64,000 nucleotides of DNA from Candidatus Riflebacteria bacterium HGW-Riflebacteria-2 (GTDB taxonomy: Bacteria; Muiribacteriota; Ozemobacteria; Ozemobacterales; Ozemobacteraceae). Every line of letters starts with the position of its first letter. Position 1 is the stretch's first letter. The translations under genes and the position numbers were made by a program. The notes under the pieces are model-generated. The model did no database searches. It was not told where the DNA came from and saw only the letters and a list, made by a program, of their open reading frames with translations. The DNA lies in contig PGYA01000009.1 of NCBI GenBank assembly GCA_002839435.1, forward strand, positions 102,136 through 166,135, in the 5' to 3' direction. This document shows positions 49,244-57,967 of this stretch, one piece after another.

Positions 49244-50176
49244 ATGCAGATATCAAAGTCTTTTCCGCATGAACTCATCAGCCCTGACCGGATGTTGCTG
49301 AACCAGGACAGGCAGCTGCGTCAGCAGATGCTCGATATATGGGCCGAGCTGCTGGATATGCGATATGACAGTGAATTGCTGAAAAAGCTGGTAATGCGTT
49401 ATGCCTCGGCCGAAAAACGCATCAGAAAACTTCATAGTCAGCTGAGCGAAGATGTTGCTGCAGCAGCTGCGATTCAGCAGACCCTGTTGCCCAGCATATT
49501 GCCAGAATCTGACCGTATGCAGGCAGCCTGGAAGTTTCAGCCCTGTGACGCTGTCGGTGGCGATATTATTGGCCTGACTGCCCTTGATGAAAATCGTTGG
49601 GGATGCTATGTGCTTGACGTAGCCGGTCATGGTCCGCGCGCCGCCATGATAACCATTTCGGTCGCGCAGTTTCTCAAGCCATCTTCCGCTATCGACATGT
49701 TCAGCCCGCCAAAGGTCATGGATGCGCTCGAAGAAGAGTTTCCGTTTACCCGATTTGGCAGCTTTTTTACCATACTCTACGGTGTTCTCGATCTGAGGAA
49801 GCAGATGTTTTCATTCTGCAATGCCGGACATCCTTACCCTATGCTGGCAAGGCCGGGCGCAGACCCCGAAATGATTGCCGGGCATGACGCGATGTTGGGC
49901 CTGGGTATTAAAGAGCCGCGCAATGAGATGCGCGCAGACATTTCCGACGGTGGCAGACTGTTGCTCTATACCGATGGTCTTACCGAATGCGTTGCACCAG
50001 ATGGCTCTTTTTATGGAGAGGAGCGTCTGATGCGTTCACTAGCCGCAAATCTTGACCAGTCGGCGGCTGTTGCTGCCGATGCGGTTTTCGATGCAGCGCG
50101 CGCTTTTGCTGCCGGCACCAGTTATAAGGACGACTTTACCATGCTGCTTTTACAGAGCTCTGATCAACGTGCATAA
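49244..50176 (+). CDS. SpoIIE/RsbU-type PP2C serine phosphatase
   Basis: DVAGHGPRAAMITISVAQFL, CNAGHPYPML, LLYTDGLTECVAPDG, YKDDFTMLLLQ. Confidence 0.9.
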   Translation: MQISKSFPHELISPDRMLLNQDRQLRQQMLDIWAELLDMRYDSELLKKLVMRYASAEKRIRKLHSQLSEDVAAAAAIQQTLLPSILPESDRMQAAWKFQPCDAVGGDIIGLTALDENRWGCYVLDVAGHGPRAAMITISVAQFLKPSSAIDMFSPPKVMDALEEEFPFTRFGSFFTILYGVLDLRKQMFSFCNAGHPYPMLARPGADPEMIAGHDAMLGLGIKEPRNEMRADISDGGRLLLYTDGLTECVAPDGSFYGEERLMRSLAANLDQSAAVAADAVFDAARAFAAGTSYKDDFTMLLLQSSDQRA

Positions 50177-51134
50177 TCTGGTTCTTACCTGTGGACCGGC
50201 CTGCGAAAACAACGACCTGCTGCTTAGAATGGCAGCAATTGCTACAGGTTTTCGCCTCAACGTAGCCCATCTCAGTGACGAAAAGCTGACCGCCTGGCTC
50301 GAGCGTCTGCAGAATCTGCGCCTGGAGAGCGGTAGAAACTTTTCGATAATTCTCGACCTGCAGGGTGCCAAAGTCCGAATCGGCCAATATCCTGCCGTTG
50401 CGTCACTGCCTGCCAGGGTCGAACTTTTCAGAGGCGAGGTTTCTGATAGCTGCGAGCGTATCCCGGTGCCGGCTGCCAGCGTTTTTACGCAAACATCTGC
50501 CGGTGATCTGTTGATTTTGAACGATCGCCGGGTAATTTTGCGGGTAGTCGGCACAAGTGCCGATGTTTTGCGGGCTGAAGTCATTCAGAATGGCCCATTG
50601 AGTTCTGGAAAAGGGCTGAATTCGTCTGATCGCGTATTTGAACTGGCGCGGGCCACCGAAGGCGATCGCCAGGCCATTGAGTGCAGCCGTTCGTTTGATA
50701 ATGTTGCCTATGCTGTTTCATTTGTTGCTGATGGCTGTGAAAGCGAGATTTTTCGAGCGCTTGTCGGCACCAGTCAGCTGATCGCCAAGATTGAACAGCG
50801 CCGAGCTATGCAGAATCTTGCATATATCGACGAAAAATTCGATGAACTCTGGTTCTGCCGCGGCGACCTTGGAGCCGAAGCCGGCCTGAAAGAGCTCGGG
50901 CGCCTGCAACAGCAGTTTGTCGCTGAATTGTCAGGCTTGCGTAAACCCGCCCTGATCGCCGGTGAAGTGCTTGGTTCAATGGTGTCAAGCGCTTTCCCGT
51001 CGCGGGCAGAGATTGTTCAACTTTACGATTGCGCGCAAGCTGGGTTTTCAGGGCTGGTACTGTCAGACGAAACCGCCTGTGGCTCACAGGTGATGGCTGT
51101 AGTTGATTTCCTCGAATACTGGCTCCGTGACTGA
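50169..51134 (+). CDS. pyruvate kinase-like barrel protein, divergent and short
   Basis: Likely GTG start; LVLTCGPACENNDLLLRM, LDLQGAKVRIGQ, LIAKIEQRRAMQNL, FCRGDLGAEAGLKEL, VLSDETACGSQ. Confidence 0.75.
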   Translation: MHNLVLTCGPACENNDLLLRMAAIATGFRLNVAHLSDEKLTAWLERLQNLRLESGRNFSIILDLQGAKVRIGQYPAVASLPARVELFRGEVSDSCERIPVPAASVFTQTSAGDLLILNDRRVILRVVGTSADVLRAEVIQNGPLSSGKGLNSSDRVFELARATEGDRQAIECSRSFDNVAYAVSFVADGCESEIFRALVGTSQLIAKIEQRRAMQNLAYIDEKFDELWFCRGDLGAEAGLKELGRLQQQFVAELSGLRKPALIAGEVLGSMVSSAFPSRAEIVQLYDCAQAGFSGLVLSDETACGSQVMAVVDFLEYWLRD

Positions 51135-51135
51135 A

Positions 51136-51939
51136 ATGAATTTTCGCTGTCGGGCAGAGATCGGGCAATATCTTACATTTCCCGTTTCCACCAAGGTTTC
51201 GCAACGGTTTCAAACTTCTTTTGACGCAGCGACGCCCGACCTTCTCCTGCATTTTACCGCCATTGAGGCGGCTTTGAATCCTTTGTCGATTCTTTTGCCC
51301 GAAGGCCTGATCAATGACGTTCAGCCAGGCTGGCCGGTTTCGCTGCAACCCGACTGTCTCTGTATTGGCAGGCATAGATTGCCAGCTGGGCCAGAAATTT
51401 GCCAGGTTGCTTCTTGTGCCGCTGTTGATTCTAAAATGCTTGCGGCAAACCTGGCGCGGATACGGCGCAGCCTCAGTCTTTTTGGCCGGCAGTCAGTTGT
51501 TACGCAGACGATAGAGAATCTCGAGCGGCCAGATGCTCCACTGGCCGAAGCCGTAAAACTATTGAATGCTGGAACAACAGACCTTTGTCTCTTTTCTGCT
51601 TTTTTGGGGGTGGGCGAAGGGCTGACGCCTTCATTCGATGATTTTCTCGCCGGCATGCTGTTTATCGACCGCTTTTATAGTTACAACAGATTTGTTGGTT
51701 TTGAGCGCTTCCTTGAAATCGCGGCCGCACGCACAACCCGCCAGGCATTGCAGCAGTATCTCTTTGCTGGTAACGGTCATTTTTCAAGGCAGTTCGAGCA
51801 ATTTGCAGGTGATCTGGCGCAACGGCAGATCGATAATTCTGAGTTGTTGCGCCTGCTGGCCTGGGGGCATTCCTCGGGCACAGATATTTTGTGTGGCATC
51901 TGGCATTATTTTTCGCGGCAGGTTAGAATAGACGGGTAA
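51136..51939 (+). CDS. DUF2877 family protein (YlbF-like)
   Basis: Start reset to ATG 51136; FLGVGEGLTPSFDDFLAGMLFIDRF motif. Confidence 0.75.
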   Translation: MNFRCRAEIGQYLTFPVSTKVSQRFQTSFDAATPDLLLHFTAIEAALNPLSILLPEGLINDVQPGWPVSLQPDCLCIGRHRLPAGPEICQVASCAAVDSKMLAANLARIRRSLSLFGRQSVVTQTIENLERPDAPLAEAVKLLNAGTTDLCLFSAFLGVGEGLTPSFDDFLAGMLFIDRFYSYNRFVGFERFLEIAAARTTRQALQQYLFAGNGHFSRQFEQFAGDLAQRQIDNSELLRLLAWGHSSGTDILCGIWHYFSRQVRIDG

Positions 51940-51962
51940 ATGCTATCAGGAAGGAATTTATT

Positions 51963-52625
51963 ATGTTCTGTCCGGTGTGTAAAGGCGAATATCGTGAGGG
52001 TTTTACCGAATGCAGCAATTGCCAGGTCAATCTGGTTGCCGATCTTGATAATATTACCGAGCATGTGCATGGCGAAATAAAGCTTTGTGTGGCCTGCGAA
52101 ATCGAGTCTGAACCAGATGTTAAGCGCTGCCCAGGCTGTGGCATGCCGCTGATCAGAGCCGTTCTGCACGATGATACCTATGTTTTTCTCGAAAAACCAC
52201 CTGAAAATATTGCAGAAACAGTTCTGGTTCCTGACGTCGAGGAAAACCTTATCAACGAACTGGCTTATTACACCGAGATTCCTGATGAAGAAGGTGTTAT
52301 ACTGCTTGAGTCAGAAGATATCGCTTTGCTGGTCAAAGTGCAGGAAATTCTTAACAAACACGAAATCTGCTTTCAATTCAGGCCGGCGACTGACGCACCC
52401 GGATCGCTTGGCGGCATATTTGGCGGCGGCAACATTCTCGACCGCAGTTTTCCCAAAGTAGTTGTATATGCTGATGACGAAGCAGAGGCGATCAAGCTTA
52501 TCGCAACCAGCCCGGAACTTGCCCTTTGCGAAATCCCGCCCGAATTGATGGAATCCGAAGAAGATGAAGAAGGCGATGACGACTACGACGACTACGATGA
52601 CGAAAACGACGAATCTAATGGTTAA
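51963..52625 (+). CDS. zinc-ribbon protein, putative signal-transducing (DUF2007-like), acidic tail
   Basis: MFCPVCKGEYREGFTECSNC, LCVACEIESEPDVKRCPGCGMPL; EEDEEGDDDYDDYDDENDE tail. Confidence 0.65.
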   Translation: MFCPVCKGEYREGFTECSNCQVNLVADLDNITEHVHGEIKLCVACEIESEPDVKRCPGCGMPLIRAVLHDDTYVFLEKPPENIAETVLVPDVEENLINELAYYTEIPDEEGVILLESEDIALLVKVQEILNKHEICFQFRPATDAPGSLGGIFGGGNILDRSFPKVVVYADDEAEAIKLIATSPELALCEIPPELMESEEDEEGDDDYDDYDDENDESNG

Positions 52626-52721
52626 CAATTTGATATATTTATGATATCATATGGCTATTCGGCCGAGAGTCCGAATATCGCAGTTAATACCTTTATTGAA
52701 TACTGAAAAAGGACGCAAATA

Positions 52722-53261
52722 ATGACAATTAAAAAGAGTTTTGTCTATCTCGTAATGGCGATTTTTATACTGATATCTGGCCAGTCTTTGACGGCGAACA
52801 GCGCGGTGCTCGCTGCCGAAACATCTTTCCTGGACGAAGCATTTCCTGATGGGCTTCTCGATGCCGATCAGCAGGAATTCCCAATGGCAGAAATCGAAGG
52901 CAAGATCATAGGTCTGTATTTTTCGGCGAGCTGGTGCCGTGGTTGTGCCGCGTTTTCGCGCATACTCGTGCCATTTCATGAAAAAAACAGGGAAGCTTTT
53001 GAAGTGATTCTGGTCGGGTTCGACAACAACAGTGCTGATATGCATGCTTACATGAAAGAATACGGCATGAACTGGGCGGCGATACCTTACGATAGCAGCG
53101 CACGTCTCGCCATGAAGGAAAAGTTCAACGTTACCGAAATTCCTCAGATGTTTATTCTGACCAGCAGCGGTCGTGTTCTGACTCTCGATGGCTACAAGCA
53201 GGTACAGGTCATGGGCGACGAAGCTCTTGGACACTGGCAGAAACTCGCCGCCGCCGAGTAA
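52722..53261 (+). CDS. thioredoxin-like (tryparedoxin/nucleoredoxin type) protein
   Basis: Signal peptide; IGLYFSASWCRGCAAFSRILVPFHEK; cis-Pro region VTEIPQMFIL. Confidence 0.85.
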   Translation: MTIKKSFVYLVMAIFILISGQSLTANSAVLAAETSFLDEAFPDGLLDADQQEFPMAEIEGKIIGLYFSASWCRGCAAFSRILVPFHEKNREAFEVILVGFDNNSADMHAYMKEYGMNWAAIPYDSSARLAMKEKFNVTEIPQMFILTSSGRVLTLDGYKQVQVMGDEALGHWQKLAAAE

Positions 53262-53270
53262 GCCGGCAGT

Positions 53271-53921
53271 ATGCCGGTAATCAGCCAGTATCGACCAAAA
53301 TTTGCCTGCTTTTTCTTTCCGCTGTCTTTTACGGCATTTTTGACCGCCATAATAGCAGTCGTCTGGCTGGTTATTGGTGGCGGCCTTAATGCCATAATCA
53401 TGCTGTCCGGAACTGTGTCAGTAATGCTGACTGTGGCATGGGCCGGTTTGAGCCTCAACACCAGCTATGAATTCGATGCTGAAAATGCGCAGGTTGTCCA
53501 CAGCATCAGCCTGGGACGCCACCAGCGAAAAGCGCCAGTCTGTCGTTTCGACGAAGTTGGCGCTTTCACGGTTAAAGGCATTCACAACCGTGCGCGCGTG
53601 CAGACCTGGTGGGAATACCAGGTCGTCATGTTGCTTAAATCCGGCCGTCTGCTCGAAATCTCCGAGCCCAGCCCAAAATCAGTATTCGAGAGTAACCGCC
53701 TCGCCGAAAAACTCGCTAAACTGGTCGATTGTGATTATTTCCCAGGCGAACAACAGAAAACCGTCGAAGTTGCCTTAGCCGGCGAACATCCGGTTTTTGA
53801 ATACCGCAGCTGGAGCTGGGGCGACGTCATCAGCGAATTCGGCCTGGCGACAGTCGCCTCACTCATCTTCTTCGCTGCTATAGTAGCTTTCATCGTCGCT
53901 CTGGTCGTTATTTTGAGCTAA
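53271..53921 (+). CDS. hypothetical membrane protein
   Basis: 216 aa, N- and C-terminal TM helices. Confidence 0.6.
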   Translation: MPVISQYRPKFACFFFPLSFTAFLTAIIAVVWLVIGGGLNAIIMLSGTVSVMLTVAWAGLSLNTSYEFDAENAQVVHSISLGRHQRKAPVCRFDEVGAFTVKGIHNRARVQTWWEYQVVMLLKSGRLLEISEPSPKSVFESNRLAEKLAKLVDCDYFPGEQQKTVEVALAGEHPVFEYRSWSWGDVISEFGLATVASLIFFAAIVAFIVALVVILS

Positions 53922-53923
53922 CC

Positions 53924-55021
53924 TCAAATCTTGCGGTAGCCGAGCAGTACGTCGGCGAGCTGCCCGATTGAGCCATCTTCGCGTTCGAAACTGCCGTTTA
54001 GTATCAGCGAGTTGCCGTTTATGTCAGCGTTTGTGCGCATGAAGTCAAGGCTTAGCGACTTTATGCCAAGCTCGGGCAATGTCTGCAATTCTTTTTTCTC
54101 GATCCGGCCATCACCGTTGAGGTCGCGATAGAGCTTGAGCGCCTTGAATACCGGGTCAAGAAAGTTGATTTTGCTGTCACCGTTACTGTCATACTTGGCC
54201 AGTTCGGCAAAGCCATGCTCAGCACCGTTCTGGTCGCCGAAAAGCTCGCTGCCGTTATCGATAACCCCGTTGCCGTTGCGGTCATAGACCAGCATCGCGG
54301 TGTTGCCGCGAACCCAGGCTGTGCTGTCGAGTTTTCCATCGGCAGTAATATCAAACATTGCACCTTTGCCGGCTTCGCTAAGGTTGATGCCTTCGCCAGA
54401 CAAATCGAGAACAAGCGGATCGACCTTTATGATTCCGAGGTCTTCCAGGCTTATGCCAATGCGGCCTTCTTCAGTGGTGGTCTGCTTGAACTTGAGGTCG
54501 AGCTGCATGCTGGTGCGGCGTTCCTGCACTGCGATCATCTGCGCCAGCGTCATTGGCTTCCCATTATCAGGCATTACCTGACTGACAGGGGCCGATTCTA
54601 CTTCCGGCGACTGCGCATTGACGCGCGCTTCACTACCGTCTTCCGACACATCGGCTTTCGCCATTTTGAGCAGCTTGACGTAGCGTGCTTTGAGCTCTTT
54701 GTATTCCTTGTCGTCTTTGCTGATCATTCGCAGCATCAGATCGAGGTCGCGCTCGAGTTTGACGTCGCCGTCGCCCCCTTCCTCAACTTGACTGGTCGTG
54801 AAACTGAGCTTGACGTTCAGTTCTGCCTGAACCGAAGTTTGTTGCCTGAACTGGGTGATGGTCTGGCGCATCTCGTTCATCGGCGAGAGTTCGAGCAGAT
54901 CTTTTTCGATGCCAGATTTGGGTTTCGCTTTGCTCTCGCGCTGGAAAAACGCGTCGATAGCCTGCGAAAAGCGGTTGGCTCGCATGAATCGTTGTGAAAG
55001 CACAGACGCAGCAATAGCCAT
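53924..55021 (-). CDS. EF-hand / calcium-loop-containing protein
   Basis: DLSGEGINL, YDRNGNGVIDNGSELFGDQ, YDSNGDSKINFLD, RDLNGDGRIEKKEL. Confidence 0.7.
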   Translation of the reverse strand: MAIAASVLSQRFMRANRFSQAIDAFFQRESKAKPKSGIEKDLLELSPMNEMRQTITQFRQQTSVQAELNVKLSFTTSQVEEGGDGDVKLERDLDLMLRMISKDDKEYKELKARYVKLLKMAKADVSEDGSEARVNAQSPEVESAPVSQVMPDNGKPMTLAQMIAVQERRTSMQLDLKFKQTTTEEGRIGISLEDLGIIKVDPLVLDLSGEGINLSEAGKGAMFDITADGKLDSTAWVRGNTAMLVYDRNGNGVIDNGSELFGDQNGAEHGFAELAKYDSNGDSKINFLDPVFKALKLYRDLNGDGRIEKKELQTLPELGIKSLSLDFMRTNADINGNSLILNGSFEREDGSIGQLADVLLGYRKI

Positions 55022-55207
55022 TTGTTACTCCTCCTTGAGTAAATTGGGCACATCCGTATGTCTAAAAAAAATATTACCCCTTATCTATATCGGCCGCCCC
55101 CTCTAAAAAGTTTAGCCTTTTCGAGAAAATGTATAATTTTTGCACAGTCAGGTGCGTTGCAGCCGAGATGTGTTAGAATGGCTGAAATTTAAATGCTGGC
55201 GGGTTAG

Positions 55208-56161
55208 ATGAGCAAACAGGGCGGCAGGCTGAGCAATTTTGGCGGGGCTGACTGGCTTCTGCTGCTGGTTATGCTGCCCCTCTATTTTGCCGTCTGGGGA
55301 AGATTTGGGCAGAAGTTCGCTGCTGCTGCCGGCCTGAGCGTTGCAACCGGCGTCGCCTGCTGGTTTGTCGCTCTGCTGCAGCAACCGGCTAATAGTGATA
55401 TTAAGGCGGGTGAGATCCCGTTTTGCTGGTCGTTGTTTATTCTTTTTCCTGTATTTTGCCCGCTGGCTCTTCCTCTGTGGATCATACCACCGCTTCTGGT
55501 TCTCGCCTATATTATCAGTATTAGCAGTTTTGGCGGGTTCCGCCGGCATTGTTTCAACCCCGTCGCGGTTGCGGTAGTTCTGATGCTGGTTGGCTACAGT
55601 TCTACCGCGAGTCTGAGCGCTTCAAAGCCTCTGCTCTCTGCCGGCGCCGGCTATCGCGCCTGGAGCGCCGGTGTGCCACCGACCCGGCCACTCTGGTTCT
55701 ACTACGCGGCGGTTCCGCTTGAGAAGCTGCTTGTTGCTTCTTTCTCAGCCGATCTTCCGGCCATGCCGGGCAGCGTTTTTTCTCTGCCGCTTCTGTTTCT
55801 GGCTGGCGTTATGGCACTTTTTTTTGGCCGTGGCCGCGCCTGGTTCATTACGTTGCTGCTGGCTGTGCCGGGTTTTGCAGCTATTGCCGGGAATGCTGGT
55901 CTTGTGAGTTTTTCGCCGCTGCATCCTTTGCTGCTTGGTCTGGCGCCTGCGCTTATGCTGATCGCCGTCGTTGACTACCACACTTTGCCGACACGCATGT
56001 CTGAACAGATCATATCGGGACTGCTGTTCTCAGCCCTTTTGCTGCTTTTTACCATCAGGTCGGTAAACCCTCTGGGCGCTGTTTATGCTTTTCTTCTTAT
56101 GCAGGTTCTTTCACCGTTGCTCTGCGATCTGCTGCTACCGCAGAAAGGCGGTGCCAGATGA
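55208..56161 (+). CDS. NqrB/RnfD-family membrane subunit
   Basis: Polytopic; SFGGFRRHCFNPVAVAVVLMLVGYSS resembles the GG..R..FNPA segment of NqrB/RnfD; SGAT motif not seen. Confidence 0.75.
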   Translation: MSKQGGRLSNFGGADWLLLLVMLPLYFAVWGRFGQKFAAAAGLSVATGVACWFVALLQQPANSDIKAGEIPFCWSLFILFPVFCPLALPLWIIPPLLVLAYIISISSFGGFRRHCFNPVAVAVVLMLVGYSSTASLSASKPLLSAGAGYRAWSAGVPPTRPLWFYYAAVPLEKLLVASFSADLPAMPGSVFSLPLLFLAGVMALFFGRGRAWFITLLLAVPGFAAIAGNAGLVSFSPLHPLLLGLAPALMLIAVVDYHTLPTRMSEQIISGLLFSALLLLFTIRSVNPLGAVYAFLLMQVLSPLLCDLLLPQKGGAR

Positions 56162-56769
56162 ACGCCCGCTCACCGGCATTTATGGTCGAAATCAGGTTTA
56201 TGCTGATTCTTGCAACTTTGTGCGCAGTATTGCTGCTGCTGACCCGCGCCGGAATCGGCAGTCGCGCCGATCAGAGTCTGACGGCAATAAGAGCCGCCGG
56301 TGAAATCTGCGGCATCGATCTGCCGCAGGATTCGGCTGAAGCGGTAAAAGTATTCGATCGCCATTTTGTTTTGCGCAGTCGTGGGCGTTTTCAGTTCTGG
56401 CAGAGCAGTAATAAAACAGGCCTCTGGCTGTGTCAGGCGCGCGGCGCCGGTATGTGGGCTGAGATTACACTGCTGTTCGCCTACGACAGCACTCATCGAC
56501 GTATCGTCGGCCTGCGCGTGCTCGAGCAGAATGAAACGGCCGGGCTTGGCGACCGCATAGGTGAAGAAGACTTCTACGGGCAGTTCGATGAGCTGGAAGC
56601 CGCGAACGGTGTTGAAATGAAGGCGATAAGAATCCATGGCAACCAGTTTGACGCTGTTTCCGGAGCAACCATAACTTCGCGTGCCGTCGAAACCCTGCTT
56701 AACCGGGCGTTGCGACACCTTGCAGTAATCCCGGTCGAAGTTGCTGGTGGCAGTGAGGTGCGCCCATGA
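56158..56769 (+). CDS. NqrC/RnfG-family FMN-binding subunit
   Basis: TAGLGDRIGEEDFYGQF, FDAVSGATITSRAVETLLNRAL. Confidence 0.88.
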   Translation: MNARSPAFMVEIRFMLILATLCAVLLLLTRAGIGSRADQSLTAIRAAGEICGIDLPQDSAEAVKVFDRHFVLRSRGRFQFWQSSNKTGLWLCQARGAGMWAEITLLFAYDSTHRRIVGLRVLEQNETAGLGDRIGEEDFYGQFDELEAANGVEMKAIRIHGNQFDAVSGATITSRAVETLLNRALRHLAVIPVEVAGGSEVRP

Positions 56770-57368
56770 AGTATCTGCGCATCCTCTGGGAAGGCCTGAT
56801 TCCCAATAATCCCGTCTTTATCCTGGCTTTGGGGTTATGTTCAACGCTGGCAGTAACGCTCAAGGTCGAAAACGCCTTTTTCATGGCAGTAATGGTGGGT
56901 GTCACAACTGTTGCCAGTTCGGTAGCTGTAGCCTTTGTGCGCTACCGCATTCCTTTCCGCTTTCGTCTGCTTTCATACATGCTTATAATTGTGACCGTGG
57001 TGATAGCGGTAGAACAGTCGCTTCGCGCGCTGTTCCCTGAAGTGGCACGTGCTCTCGGCCCCTATGTCGGGCTTATCGTTACCAACTGTGTGGTAATGGG
57101 TCGCCTCGAAGCTTTTGCCGCTTCGCATCGGCCGCTGGAAGCATTTTTCGACGCACTTGGAGTTGCTTTCGGCTATGCTGCCGTTCTGCTTTCTATTGCT
57201 TCGATTCGGGAACTTCTCGGCAACGCTACGCTCTGGGGGCTGCGTGTGGCTCCTGACTTCTATATACCATGCCGTGTCTTCAATTCTCCGCCTGGCGCTT
57301 TTATAGTATTTGCCGCGCTGCTGGTGGTCGTAAACTGGCTTAGGGCTATGAGCCGGAGGCAAAGCTGA
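56766..57368 (+). CDS. nqrD: NqrD/RnfE-family membrane subunit
   Basis: NNPVFILALGLCSTLAVT, GLIVTNCVVMGRLEAFA. Confidence 0.88.
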   Translation: MKYLRILWEGLIPNNPVFILALGLCSTLAVTLKVENAFFMAVMVGVTTVASSVAVAFVRYRIPFRFRLLSYMLIIVTVVIAVEQSLRALFPEVARALGPYVGLIVTNCVVMGRLEAFAASHRPLEAFFDALGVAFGYAAVLLSIASIRELLGNATLWGLRVAPDFYIPCRVFNSPPGAFIVFAALLVVVNWLRAMSRRQS

Positions 57369-57967
57369 TGGAAGCTTTGCACTACCCACTGCTTGGCCTG
57401 CTGTTCAGCGCCGCTATCAGCGAAAACATCGCTCTTTATTATTTTCTCGGTATCTGTCCCCTTATATCGATTTCTTCAGATCTGAAAGCTTCTTTCAACA
57501 TGGGTGTTGCGGTAAGTGCTGTCATGCTTATCACAACTGCCGCCAACTGGGCGGTCTACCATCTGCTGCTGCAACCCCTCGCACTCGAGTATCTGCAGTT
57601 GTTGTTTTTTGTATCGATCATCGCGGCGACTGTGCAGATGCTTGAACTGTTTCTCGACAGATTTTTTCCAAGCATGTACGAAATGTTCGGTATATTTTTA
57701 CCGCTGATAACAGTTAACTGCGCCATTCTTGGCGTGTCCCTGTTTGCGGTTCTTCGCGAATATTCGCTCGTGCAGACTCTGGTTTTCGCAGCTGGCAGCG
57801 GCGCGGGCTGGTGCCTGGTGATCTGCATTATTGCTTCACTGCGGCGTCGTCTTGACCTTGCGCACATACCGCAGCACCTTGGCAAAACCGGCATCACCAT
57901 GCTGGTGGCCGCTGTCATAGCTCTGGCTTTTTCCGGGCTCGGCGAGCTGATGAGCGGAGGCCTCTGA
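57368..57967 (+). CDS. nqrE: NqrE/RnfA-family membrane subunit
   Basis: ENIALYYFLGICPLISIS, FGIFLPLITVNCAILGVSLF. Confidence 0.88.
   Translation: MEALHYPLLGLLFSAAISENIALYYFLGICPLISISSDLKASFNMGVAVSAVMLITTAANWAVYHLLLQPLALEYLQLLFFVSIIAATVQMLELFLDRFFPSMYEMFGIFLPLITVNCAILGVSLFAVLREYSLVQTLVFAAGSGAGWCLVICIIASLRRRLDLAHIPQHLGKTGITMLVAAVIALAFSGLGELMSGGL

Noticed and set aside
54215-54997. 260-aa plus ORF
   Set aside because: Antisense to the EF-hand protein, whose calcium loops are unambiguous.
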